Below are positions 35,470 through 43,192 of a DNA stretch of 64,000 nt, in pieces; the first letter of the stretch is position 1; the number at the start of each line of letters is the position of its first letter. A program made the translations under genes and the position numbers. Origin of the DNA: Roseicyclus sediminis. Its GTDB lineage: Bacteria; Pseudomonadota; Alphaproteobacteria; Rhodobacterales; Rhodobacteraceae. The notes beneath the pieces were generated by a model. That model did no database searches and was not told the DNA's origin. It saw only the letters and a program-made list of their open reading frames with translations. The stretch lies in the NCBI RefSeq assembly GCF_025515305.1, contig NZ_JAOPHT010000001.1, positions 357,001-421,000 on the forward strand, given 5' to 3'.

Positions 35470-36500
35470 CGGGCGAACTCCTTGGAATCGTTCACGGGCG
35501 CGTGTCTTGCGGACCCGGCCCCCAGCAACGCCCCCGCGATCCGCCCGAGCGGGAGCACCCGGGACGCGGCCCCGGCCTCGACCGCGACGCGCGGCATCCC
35601 GTAGACGACGCAGCTCGCCTCGTCCTGAGCGATCGTCGCGCCGCCGGCGGCACGGATCTTTCCCATACCGTCCGCACCGTCGGCCCCCATGCCCGTGAGG
35701 AGCGCGGCCGACACGACGCGGCCGAGCGGCGCGACCGATTCAAAAAGCGCATCGACCGATGGCCGGTGACCGTGGCGTGGCGCCCCTTCGAGCAGGCGTA
35801 TTCGCGGCGCGTCCTTGCCCTGAAGAACGAGGTGCCGGTCGCTATCCGCCGCAACGAGCACCTCGCCGCGCCGAAGCGCCTGGCCATCCTGCGCGGCGGC
35901 GATTCGAGGGGCGCAACGAGCATCGAGGCGCGCGATCATGCCCTCGATGAAGCCGGCGCGAATATGCTGCACGACAAGCGTTGGCGGGCAATCGCGAGGA
36001 AAATCCGTCAGCACGGTCTCGATCGCACTGACGCCACCGGTCGAGGCGCCGATGACGATCAGCGCGGGGGGCGGTCCGCCCGGATGACCATCGTCTGAAA
36101 TGGCCATGGGCGACCTCGCGGCCCCCGGGGCAGAGCCACTGGTCGACAGGAAAGCGTCGAGGATCAACTCCACATCGCTTTCCGGTCCGAACTCCACGAA
36201 ACCGACCGCCTTCCCGAGCGCCCGTGGCGTGCGGTTCCGCGCCGGATCGCCGAACAGGACGAACGCCGCGGACAGCGCGTCCGCCAGGCGCAGGAACATG
36301 TGCAGGCCGATGTCGCCCGAAAGCTCCGCCGCCATCGCGATCGCATTCGGCTCCTGCGATTCGGCGAGGTCGAACGCCTCGGAGATCGACGCGGCCTCGA
36401 TGACCGTGACGCCGCGAACCCCCGAGAGGATACGGCGCCGGCGCGCGCCATCCGGGTCGGCAAGCAGAAGGCGAAGATCACGTGCACTCGGTTTCGGCAT
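35466..36500 (-). CDS. cheB: CheB-type protein-glutamate methylesterase with degenerate receiver
   Basis: This 344-residue CheB removes methyl groups from receptors. The C-terminal methylesterase is intact, with Ser153 in GASTGG, His179 in VVQHIRAGF and Asp274 in MGADGADGM. The N-terminal domain (about 8-118) has the size of a receiver and keeps an acidic LLADPD, but the position of the phosphoacceptor reads IAMAAEL, with Ala57 where Asp is expected, and the conserved Lys is not visible. Activity is therefore unlikely to be controlled by CheA phosphorylation in the usual way. The start is chosen at MPKPSARDLRLL; the frame upstream is not conserved. Confidence 0.93.
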   Translation of the reverse strand: MPKPSARDLRLLLADPDGARRRRILSGVRGVTVIEAASISEAFDLAESQEPNAIAMAAELSGDIGLHMFLRLADALSAAFVLFGDPARNRTPRALGKAVGFVEFGPESDVELILDAFLSTSGSAPGAARSPMAISDDGHPGGPPPALIVIGASTGGVSAIETVLTDFPRDCPPTLVVQHIRAGFIEGMIARLDARCAPRIAAAQDGQALRRGEVLVAADSDRHLVLQGKDAPRIRLLEGAPRHGHRPSVDALFESVAPLGRVVSAALLTGMGADGADGMGKIRAAGGATIAQDEASCVVYGMPRVAVEAGAASRVLPLGRIAGALLGAGSARHAPVNDSKEFAR

Positions 36501-36760
36501 GATTCCGTCCCATGTCAGGCTGAGCGGCGCGGGCCGCCGGCCATCTGCCTGACACATCCCCGTAAAGAAAACCTTTCGCCGGAAGCGCCCTGAGACGCCC
36601 TTCGCGGACCCCGCCCGGGGGCAACGGTTCGTTAAGCGCCGTGTGGCTATGTGGCCGTCGAAACGCCGTGCGGCGGATTCGCCAGGCCCCGCGAAATGGC
36701 GCGGCGACGGCGCGACCGCGCAGGCCGGAACTGGCAGGTGCACGTATTGGAGAGGCCGAT

Positions 36761-37045
36761 TTGGACGACGTTCTGAAGCTCCCCGAAAAACTGGACGTCG
36801 CGGCCGCGCGATCGGTCCGTGACACCCTTTTGTCCCGGCGCGGAACGCCCGTCGTCATAGATGCAGCCTCAGTCGGGCGGGCGAGCGCACTGGCCGTCGA
36901 GGTCCTTCTTTCCGGCGCCCGGCAATGGCGCGAGGACGGGCAGCCTTTCCGCGTCGAAGACATGTCGGACGCGTTCCTGGACACATGCCACGGGCTGGGC
37001 ATCGCGCCGCTGGCCCTGTGCGCCGGCCCGGGAGGCGCGAGATGA
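36761..37045 (+). CDS. STAS domain protein of the chemotaxis operon
   Basis: This is a 94-residue single STAS domain, like anti-sigma-factor antagonists and the small STAS proteins that open roseobacter and rhizobial che operons. It shows the LPEKLDVAAARSVRDTLL start, VVIDAASVGRASALAVEVLLSG (where the usual phosphorylatable Ser sits in a similar position) and a C-terminal helix. There is no ATG; the TTG at 36761, preceded by GGAGAGG, fits the domain start. Its stop overlaps cheY (ATGA). It may bind or regulate CheA, but its role is unproven. Confidence 0.8.
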   Translation: MDDVLKLPEKLDVAAARSVRDTLLSRRGTPVVIDAASVGRASALAVEVLLSGARQWREDGQPFRVEDMSDAFLDTCHGLGIAPLALCAGPGGAR

Positions 37046-37410
37046 GCGTTCGAATCCTCGCAGTCGACGACTCGCCCACCATGCGCGGCCTGATCGGCGC
37101 CGCCCTCACGCCCAACGGCTTCGAGGTCCATTTCGCCGAGGACGGGATCGACGGGCTGGAACGGCTGGCCGAGGCCGACCCCGATCTCGTGATCACCGAC
37201 ATCAACATGCCGAGGCTCGACGGGTTCGGCGTGATCGAAGGGGTGCGCAAGGATCCTGCCTTCGGCAGCCTTCCAGTTCTCGTCTTAACCACCGAAAGCG
37301 GCGAGGACCTCAAGGCGCGGGCGAGGGCCGCAGGGGCGACCGGCTGGATCGTGAAACCGTTCGACGATCAGCGGCTCGTCGCCGTGATCAACCGGGTTCT
37401 GGGAGTGTAG
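37042..37410 (+). CDS. cheY: Chemotaxis response regulator CheY
   Basis: This 122-residue CheY has the acidic pair in VDDSPTMR, phosphoacceptor Asp53 in ITDINMPRLDG, Thr in LVLTTESG and Lys in IVKPFDD. The Asn-Met-Pro and DG residues around the site fit the chemotaxis type. It carries phosphate from CheA to the flagellar switch or serves as a phosphate sink; with a second CheY four genes on, the division of work cannot be told from sequence. It overlaps the STAS gene and precedes cheA by 2 bp. Confidence 0.94.
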   Translation: MSVRILAVDDSPTMRGLIGAALTPNGFEVHFAEDGIDGLERLAEADPDLVITDINMPRLDGFGVIEGVRKDPAFGSLPVLVLTTESGEDLKARARAAGATGWIVKPFDDQRLVAVINRVLGV

Positions 37411-37412
37411 CG

Positions 37413-39704
37413 ATGTCGGGGCTGGACGAACTGCGCATCTCCTTCTTCCAGGAATGCGAGGACCTGCTGGACAGCCTTGGCGACGGGCTGCGCGAGATCT
37501 CCGACGGTGACCTCGGTCACGACATGGAAACCGTGCATTCCGTCTTCCGTGCGGTGCATTCCATCAAGGGCGGCGCGGGCGCCTTCGGCCTCGATGGCCT
37601 CGTGACCTTCGCACATCTTTTCGAAACCGTTCTGGACCAGATGCGCTGCGGTTCGATGGAACCGACCGACGGGGTGATGCGCACTCTTCTGCGGGCCGGC
37701 GACATGCTTTCGGATCTTGTCGGCTGCGCGCGCGACGGGCGCGAGGCCGACGGTGACCGCGTCACGCAGATGCTCGCCGAACTCGACGCCCTTGCCGACG
37801 GCGCCGATGAGGACGACGACACTCCGTTCGAATTCGTGCCCACGATCCTTTCGGTCGCTCCCATGGACGACCCCGTTTCGAACGCGGGACCCGAAGCATC
37901 CGACGGACCCGGCCCCGACGCGGGCATCGTGGTCTACCGGATCGACTTCAAGCCACGCGGCGCGCTTTACGGCACAGGAAACGAGCCTCTGGCGCTGCTG
38001 AAGGCCCTGGCACAGTTGGGTGACCTCGAAATCCAGGCGGACATCGCCGGGATCGTCCCACTGACCGGCTTTGACGAAGCCGAGCCACACCTTGCCTGGG
38101 GGCTCCGCCTCGCGACCGATGCGACGATGGAAGAGATCCTGTCGGTCTTCGAATTCGTGGCGGATCTCGCGGAAATAGACGTCGATCGGATGCCTCGCTC
38201 CGACACTGCCCACCTGGGTCCGGACTTGGACGACGGTATCTCGGCTTTGAAGGCGCCGGCCCAAGGCGTGTCCCATATCAAGACACCCGAAGGGCCGCTT
38301 CCGCCGGGTCCTGCTGCGCCGACTGCCCCGGCCGAAATGGCAGCGATCCTTGTCGATGCGCAGGGCGGCGCCGAAACGTCGCGCGCCGGCCCCGCGGTCC
38401 TTGCGCTGGCGGAGGAGTCAACCTTGGGCAACGATCCCGGAGGTCAGGCGCCGCAAAACTCCAGAAAGGCAAAACCGGCCACGGAGACCACGTTGGCCGC
38501 GGCACCCGCCACGATACGGGTCAACCTCGACCGCGTTGACCGGCTCATAAACCTGATCGGTGAACTCGTCATCATGGAGGCGATGCTGTCACAAGCGGTG
38601 GAAACCGCGGGTCTGGCTTCGAACAGCGACGTGTCGAACGGCCTCGACGGGATCAAGCAACTGGCCTCCGGCATCCAGGAAAGCGTGATGGCCATCCGCG
38701 CCCAACCGCTCAAGCCCGTGTTCCAGCGGATGCACCGCATCATCCGCGAAGCGGCCGACGCCACGGGAAAGCAGGTGCGCCTCGTCACGACCGGGGACGC
38801 GACGGAGGTCGACAAGACGGTCATCGAACGGCTGGTCGATCCCCTGACCCACATGATCCGGAACTCGGTCGACCACGGACTAGAGGACACGGCAACGCGG
38901 ATCGCGGCGGGCAAACCGGAAACCGGAACGATCACGCTATCGGCGGCGCATCGCTCGGGGCGTGTCATCATCGAGGTTTCGGATGACGGCGGCGGGATCA
39001 ACCGGGAAAAGGTGCGCGAGATCGCCGAGGCAAGGGGACTGATCCCGCCCGGGGCAAGCCTCAGTCTTTCGGAGATCGACAACCTCCTGTTCACGCCCGG
39101 TTTCTCATCGAAGGAACAGGTATCGGCCCTGTCTGGACGCGGCATCGGACTCGACGTGGTCCGACGCGAGATCCAGGCCCTCGGCGGACGGGTCACCATT
39201 CAATCGGCTGCCGGCGAAGGGACGACCTTCACAATCGCCCTGCCTCTTACACTCGCCGTCCTCGAGGGGATGCTTGTCGAATTCGGCGGCGAGATGATGG
39301 TCCTTCCCCTGTCCGCGATCCTGGAGACCCTGCGCCCGTCAAGCGCCACGATCCATTCCATCGGGCGAACGGGCCGCGTCGTGGCCAACAGGGGCGAACT
39401 CATCCCGATTATCGATCTCGCCGAGGCATTCGGCATCGCCCGTCCCGGGGACGACACCGAACGCGATGTCCTACTGCTGGTGGAATGCGAAGCCGGGCGC
39501 CGTGCCGCGCTGGCCGTCGACATCATCCACGACCAGAGACAGGTCGTCATCAAGAGCCTGGAGGAAAACTACGGCGCCATACCCGGCATTTCCGCGGCGA
39601 CCATTCTCGGCGACGGGCGCATCGCCCTCATCGTCGACCCCGAGGAGATCATCGTATCTGCCGCGCCAGAACTCCCGACCCCTCCCCTTGCAGCGAACGA
39701 GTAG
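37413..39704 (+). CDS. cheA: Chemotaxis histidine kinase CheA
   Basis: This is a 763-residue CheA. The P1 phosphotransfer domain has His49 in AVHSIKGGAGAFG; a variable P2-like region (about 130-280) and a Pro/Ala-rich linker follow. The P3 dimer domain begins IRVNLDRVDRLINLIGELV, and the P4 kinase has NSVDHGLED, VSDDGGGIN and GRGIGLDVVRREI. The P5 CheW-like domain holds the end, with FGGEMMVLPLSAI. The longer open frame upstream overlaps cheY. Length is slightly above average because of the P2/linker region. Confidence 0.97.
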   Translation: MSGLDELRISFFQECEDLLDSLGDGLREISDGDLGHDMETVHSVFRAVHSIKGGAGAFGLDGLVTFAHLFETVLDQMRCGSMEPTDGVMRTLLRAGDMLSDLVGCARDGREADGDRVTQMLAELDALADGADEDDDTPFEFVPTILSVAPMDDPVSNAGPEASDGPGPDAGIVVYRIDFKPRGALYGTGNEPLALLKALAQLGDLEIQADIAGIVPLTGFDEAEPHLAWGLRLATDATMEEILSVFEFVADLAEIDVDRMPRSDTAHLGPDLDDGISALKAPAQGVSHIKTPEGPLPPGPAAPTAPAEMAAILVDAQGGAETSRAGPAVLALAEESTLGNDPGGQAPQNSRKAKPATETTLAAAPATIRVNLDRVDRLINLIGELVIMEAMLSQAVETAGLASNSDVSNGLDGIKQLASGIQESVMAIRAQPLKPVFQRMHRIIREAADATGKQVRLVTTGDATEVDKTVIERLVDPLTHMIRNSVDHGLEDTATRIAAGKPETGTITLSAAHRSGRVIIEVSDDGGGINREKVREIAEARGLIPPGASLSLSEIDNLLFTPGFSSKEQVSALSGRGIGLDVVRREIQALGGRVTIQSAAGEGTTFTIALPLTLAVLEGMLVEFGGEMMVLPLSAILETLRPSSATIHSIGRTGRVVANRGELIPIIDLAEAFGIARPGDDTERDVLLLVECEAGRRAALAVDIIHDQRQVVIKSLEENYGAIPGISAATILGDGRIALIVDPEEIIVSAAPELPTPPLAANE

Positions 39705-39707
39705 AGC

Positions 39708-40178
39708 ATGCTTCAGAACAGCGCCCATGACACGCCGGGACGGCGCGACGTCGTCTCCTTCCGAGTGGCCGAGCAGGATTTCTGCATCGACATCGGCGTT
39801 GTTCGCGAGATACGCGGCTGGACGCCGACCACGGTCCTTCCGCATTCCCAGGACTACGTGAAGGGCGTCGTGAACCTGCGCGGCTCGGTCGTGGCGGTCG
39901 TCGATCTTTCGGCCAGGCTTGGCTTCGGGCCCACGGAACCCTCGGCTCGGCATATCATCATCATCGTCATGATCGGCGACCAGACCATCGGACTGCTGGC
40001 CGACGTGGTGTCGGACATCCTCACCATCGATGACACCGCGATGCGACAGGTTCCCGACATCGCGTCGGAGGTTGCTCGTGACTTCATCAGCAAAGTCGTG
40101 ACCTTCGATGACGGGCGGATGCTCCGGAAGATCGACCTCGCTCGCGTTCTGCCCGAACTCGGGGTCGAGCTGGCATGA
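39708..40178 (+). CDS. cheW: Chemotaxis coupling protein CheW
   Basis: This 156-residue CheW links receptors to CheA. Motifs are VVSFRVAEQDFCIDIGVVREI, the GVVNLRGSVVAVVDL core and IGLLADVVSDI. It starts three bases after the cheA stop, and its own stop overlaps cheR (ATGA). Confidence 0.96.
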   Translation: MLQNSAHDTPGRRDVVSFRVAEQDFCIDIGVVREIRGWTPTTVLPHSQDYVKGVVNLRGSVVAVVDLSARLGFGPTEPSARHIIIIVMIGDQTIGLLADVVSDILTIDDTAMRQVPDIASEVARDFISKVVTFDDGRMLRKIDLARVLPELGVELA

Positions 40179-41083
40179 TCCCCGTCCGCGACCCTGCCAT
40201 GGCACTGCCGACACCGCCGCGCATGGACACCGGGGTGACGATGTCCGACGCCGACTTCTCGGCTTTCTCCCGGCTGATACATGCCGAAACCGGCATCGTG
40301 ATGAACGAAGGCAAGCGCAGCATGCTCGTGTCCCGGCTGTCACGGCGCCTTCGTGCCATGGGCCTCGACGATTTCGGCGCCTATCGCCGGTTGCTCGAGA
40401 CGGGGGCCGGTGAAGCGGAACGGCGCGAACTGATCTCGGCGATTACGACCAACGTCACCAGCTTCTTCCGAGAACCCGTGCATTTCGAGGTGTTGGCCAG
40501 CATGGCCCCCGAAATGGCCGCGCGCGCCCGGCACGGGGAACGGATCCGCATCTGGTCGGCCGGATGTTCCTCAGGAGAAGAGCCATACAGCATCGCCATG
40601 ACGCTCGCGGAGGCGTGGCCGGACGCGTCGAAGGCCGATTTCAGGCTTCTTGCGACCGACATTGATCCAGAGATGGTCGCGCGCGCCCGGCGGGGAACCT
40701 ACGATGCGCAGCAACTGGGCCCCAATGCCCCGCCGGCACTGCGCCGTCACGCCCATCACCGCACCGGCGAGCCGACCTTCGCGATCGACCCCGCGCTCAG
40801 GGCTACGATGCGGTTCGAGGAACTGAACCTGCTGGGTCCATGGCCCTTTCAGGGCATGTTCGACATCATCTTCTGCCGCAACGTGGTGATCTACTTCGAT
40901 GCCGAGACACGGTTGCGCCTCTGGCGGCGATTTGCAGAGCGGCTGCGCCCGGGCGGTACCCTCTTCATCGGCCATTCCGAGCGTGTCGACGCCGATCTCG
41001 AGGACTTCCTCCAGCCGGCAGGCGTAACCCAGTATCGCCGAACCGCGCGTCCCGTGACGGCGGCTCACGCGCCCTCCGATTAA
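40175..41083 (+). CDS. cheR: Chemotaxis protein-glutamate O-methyltransferase CheR
   Basis: This 302-residue S-adenosylmethionine-dependent methyltransferase adds methyl groups to receptor glutamates. It has an N-terminal helical domain (about 25-95) and a catalytic domain with IWSAGCSSGEEPYSIAMTL, the LATDIDPEMV strand, FDIIFCRNVVIYF and PGGTLFIGHSE. The beta-subdomain that binds xWxxF tails appears present, and the receptor encoded in this locus ends SWHEF. A start at an internal Met about 22 residues in is possible. Confidence 0.95.
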   Translation: MIPVRDPAMALPTPPRMDTGVTMSDADFSAFSRLIHAETGIVMNEGKRSMLVSRLSRRLRAMGLDDFGAYRRLLETGAGEAERRELISAITTNVTSFFREPVHFEVLASMAPEMAARARHGERIRIWSAGCSSGEEPYSIAMTLAEAWPDASKADFRLLATDIDPEMVARARRGTYDAQQLGPNAPPALRRHAHHRTGEPTFAIDPALRATMRFEELNLLGPWPFQGMFDIIFCRNVVIYFDAETRLRLWRRFAERLRPGGTLFIGHSERVDADLEDFLQPAGVTQYRRTARPVTAAHAPSD

Positions 41084-41132
41084 CCCGCCGGCCCATCCCG
41101 GCCATGATCCGAACGAAACTGGAGACACCGTC

Positions 41133-41522
41133 ATGTCCCTCAAGAACAGCCTGCAGATCATGGTGGTCGACGACATGTCGGTCAGCCGCGGACTGATAGA
41201 GAACGCCCTCGAGGAGATCGGCTTGCGCCACGTCGACTACAAGACAGACGGGACGGCGGCATTGCGCAGCCTCGTGGCCAGCCCCGTTCACCTCGTCATC
41301 TCGGACTACAACATGCCCGGCATGGATGGCCTGTCGCTCCTTGAAGCCCTGCGGCGCAACCGTTCGACCCACCGGATCGGCTTCATCCTGATCACCGGGC
41401 GGGCCGACCGGGAGATCCTGACGCGGGGCCAGCAGCTGGGGATGAACAATTTCCTGACGAAGCCCTTCTCGACACAAGGGCTGAAGACCTGCATCGAACA
41501 GGTCGTGGGGACGTTGCATTGA
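41133..41522 (+). CDS. Second CheY-like response regulator
   Basis: This 129-residue single receiver has the acidic pair in VVDDMSVSR, phosphoacceptor Asp58 in VISDYNMPGMDG, Thr in LITGRAD and Lys in LTKPFST. It is closer in style to the CheY that follows cheR in rhodobacterial operons than to the first cheY. It is co-translated with the next small gene (TTGA overlap). Confidence 0.92.
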   Translation: MSLKNSLQIMVVDDMSVSRGLIENALEEIGLRHVDYKTDGTAALRSLVASPVHLVISDYNMPGMDGLSLLEALRRNRSTHRIGFILITGRADREILTRGQQLGMNNFLTKPFSTQGLKTCIEQVVGTLH

Positions 41523-41863
41523 TCGTCGACGACCAGGGCGGCGAGCCGGACGGTGCCCCGGTGCCATGGCATCCCCCGGGCGCACTCGACGTTCTGGACG
41601 CGTGCGTGCGAGAGGCCGATCGCCAGGCCGAGATGCTGTCGCGGATCGACAAGGCGCTCGGATGCGCCCTCGCCTCGGGAGACCTCCGGCCCGGACTGCC
41701 CCTGCTGCAATCCATCGACCTGCTGCGGCAGGAGTCCCAGGCACTCGCCCGTGTACTGCGCATCGTGGCCGAGGATCCTTCGCCCGACCGGCGTCTCGAC
41801 GTCGCGCAGCTTTCCGGTTGCATCCCCGTGGCGCGCCAGCGCGCGCGCATGCTCGCTCCGTGA
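41519..41863 (+). CDS. Small orphan protein translationally coupled to CheY
   Basis: This 114-residue, mostly helical protein of unknown function starts at a TTG overlapping the cheY stop. It is rich in Leu, Ala, Arg and Asp, with an amphipathic helix around ACVREADRQAEMLSRIDKAL and another around SIDLLRQESQALARVLRIV. No transmembrane segment, signal or known motif is visible. Position and helical nature would fit a CheY partner such as a phosphatase, but I see no CheZ or CheX/CheC active-site pattern. The call as a gene rests on the tight coupling and codon pattern. Confidence 0.6.
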   Translation: MIVDDQGGEPDGAPVPWHPPGALDVLDACVREADRQAEMLSRIDKALGCALASGDLRPGLPLLQSIDLLRQESQALARVLRIVAEDPSPDRRLDVAQLSGCIPVARQRARMLAP

Positions 41864-42086
41864 TGGGAGCGACAGTGGAAAGGATGGCGGGGGCCGACCG
41901 GACGTTCCTTGTCCGGCCGAGGCATGCCCTGCCTGTGGGGACGGCACTCTTCATGCAGGCCGGCCGAGTCCGCTGCACGTTCGCGCCGCGGTCCCGCCGG
42001 TCGCGACGCCGCTTGCCGGGCAAGCGGCCGCCCCATTCCCGCAATACCGCCGCGTCGAGCGACCAGAAGCCTGGAGGTGAGGCGCA
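41864..42086. other. Gap before the motB remnant
   Basis: About 220 bp without a supportable gene; frames here are extensions of shadows. The last bases carry a strong GGAGGTGAG ribosome site serving the broken motB start. Confidence 0.4.
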
Positions 42087-42179
42087 ATGGCGGACGGAAT
42101 GAATGCCCGCCCCCTGATCGTGAAGCGAAAGAAGGTCGTCGCGGGTGGCGGCCATCACGGCGGCGCGTGGAAAGTGGCC
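42087..42179 (+). pseudogene. motB remnant: N-terminal motif only
   Basis: ATG with a strong GGAGGTGAG ribosome site begins MADGMNARPLIVKRKK and continues through GGGHHGGAWKVA, the hallmark cytoplasmic start of MotB just before its transmembrane helix. At the point where YADF and the helix should follow, similarity stops abruptly. The frame stays open to 42593 but has no helix and no OmpA-like peptidoglycan domain, and it runs antisense over the FlgN-like gene. This looks like a deletion or rearrangement that removed about 90% of motB. An intact copy would have to lie elsewhere if the cell is motile. Confidence 0.75.
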
Positions 42180-42410
42180 ATGTCGTCCCTTTCCTTTGCT
42201 TTCTCGGCGCGTCTTCAGCGCCCGAAGATGGGCCAGCGGCCCTTGCGAAATGTCGTTCTGACGTCTGCGGTCCCTCGATCCGGACCACGCCACCCGCATG
42301 GTGCCGGGAGACCTTGGCGGAAAAAGCTGAACAAGGTCCTAAGCTGCGGAAGACACATCGCCGTCGGCGCCAAAATAATCGCTCGAATCCGGGGTTTTCC
42401 GGCCCCCGTT
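42180..42410. other. Non-coding segment after the motB breakpoint
   Basis: About 230 bp where none of the six frames resembles MotB or another flagellar protein. It includes an AT-richer patch near 42310-42380. No insertion-sequence end or target duplication is apparent at the junction. Confidence 0.4.
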
Positions 42411-42758
42411 TCAGCGCCGGGAAAGGGTGCGCCCGGCCCCGGAGGGCGGAGGCGCCACCCGGCCGTCGGCGCCGTAGGTCGTCAGGGCGGGTGCCGCGGC
42501 ACGGTCCCGGATCATCCGCGCACGGCGCAGTCCGTCCTGCGCCGCCGCGAGCAGTTCCGCATTGCGTGCGGCCGTCCGCCTGAGCCGCGATAGCTCGGGC
42601 GTCGGCCGGTCGATATCGGGCCCCAGACGCTCTATCGCCTTCTGGAGCTGAGGCACGAGCGCGGCGAGCGTGTCGAGCCGGCCGGCACGCAGCGCGTCGT
42701 TCTGCACCTGGAGGAGACGCGAGATCTCGGCAGTGACACGGCGGGAGGCGGCGCTCAT
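42411..42758 (-). CDS. FlgN-like flagellar chaperone
   Basis: This 115-residue helical protein resembles FlgN-type chaperones that guard hook-associated proteins. It has an N-terminal helix with LLQVQNDALRAGRLDTLAALV and a second with LRRTAARNAELLAAAQDGLRRAR, where a conserved Arg-Asn-x-x-Leu-x-Ala pattern is typical of FlgN. The tail is short, Pro-rich and basic. Family members diverge strongly, so the call leans on position: it overlaps the rod-binding protein gene by 4 bp within a flagellar cluster. Confidence 0.65.
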   Translation of the reverse strand: MSAASRRVTAEISRLLQVQNDALRAGRLDTLAALVPQLQKAIERLGPDIDRPTPELSRLRRTAARNAELLAAAQDGLRRARMIRDRAAAPALTTYGADGRVAPPPSGAGRTLSRR

Positions 42759-43081
42759 TCTGCCGTGTCCGCTTGGGCGGTCAGGCCCTCACGCGTCAGC
42801 AGTGCGTGAAAGAAGCTCTCGGCAAGGCCGATGCCGCCGCGCTCTGCCAGCAGGCGTGCGTGTTCGACCCTGAGGGTGGAGGCGAACTGCTCCTCTCCAG
42901 CGCCGCCGCCGAAGGTGCCCGCGCGGCTTGCGCCCAGGCCGGCATGTTTGAGCATCTCGGCGAGAAACGCGGCCTCGAGATCCCGCGCGACCGCGCGCAA
43001 TGCCTCATGGTCGGGAACCTGCGCCCCGGATTCCGGAATGACCGGGGAATATACGCGAACCGCGTCATGAGCGACCTGCAT
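42755..43081 (-). CDS. Rod-binding protein (FlgJ N-terminal domain-like)
   Basis: This 108-residue protein corresponds to the rod-binding half of FlgJ without the peptidoglycan hydrolase half, the usual alphaproteobacterial form. It shows ALRAVARDLEAAFLAEMLKHAG, then the GGGAGEEQFASTL block and the AERGGIGLAESFFHALL helix. The ATG at 43081 has GAGG upstream; an ATG at 43117 lacks a ribosome site. It is divergent from fliK and overlaps the FlgN-like gene. Confidence 0.85.
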   Translation of the reverse strand: MQVAHDAVRVYSPVIPESGAQVPDHEALRAVARDLEAAFLAEMLKHAGLGASRAGTFGGGAGEEQFASTLRVEHARLLAERGGIGLAESFFHALLTREGLTAQADTAE

Positions 43082-43192
43082 GGCTTGCCTCGAATTGCAG
43101 CGATTTTTCGGAAGCATGAAGGCCGGGCGTAAAGATTCGGTAAGGGACCGCGGGTATCAGGGAGGCGACTTCCTTGACGTCGGACAGCCAGA

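Noticed and set aside
42180-42593. Rest of the open frame that begins with the motB start
   Set aside because: Past codon 31 it has no MotB similarity and its last 180 bp lie opposite the FlgN-like gene; annotated as a remnant only up to the breakpoint.
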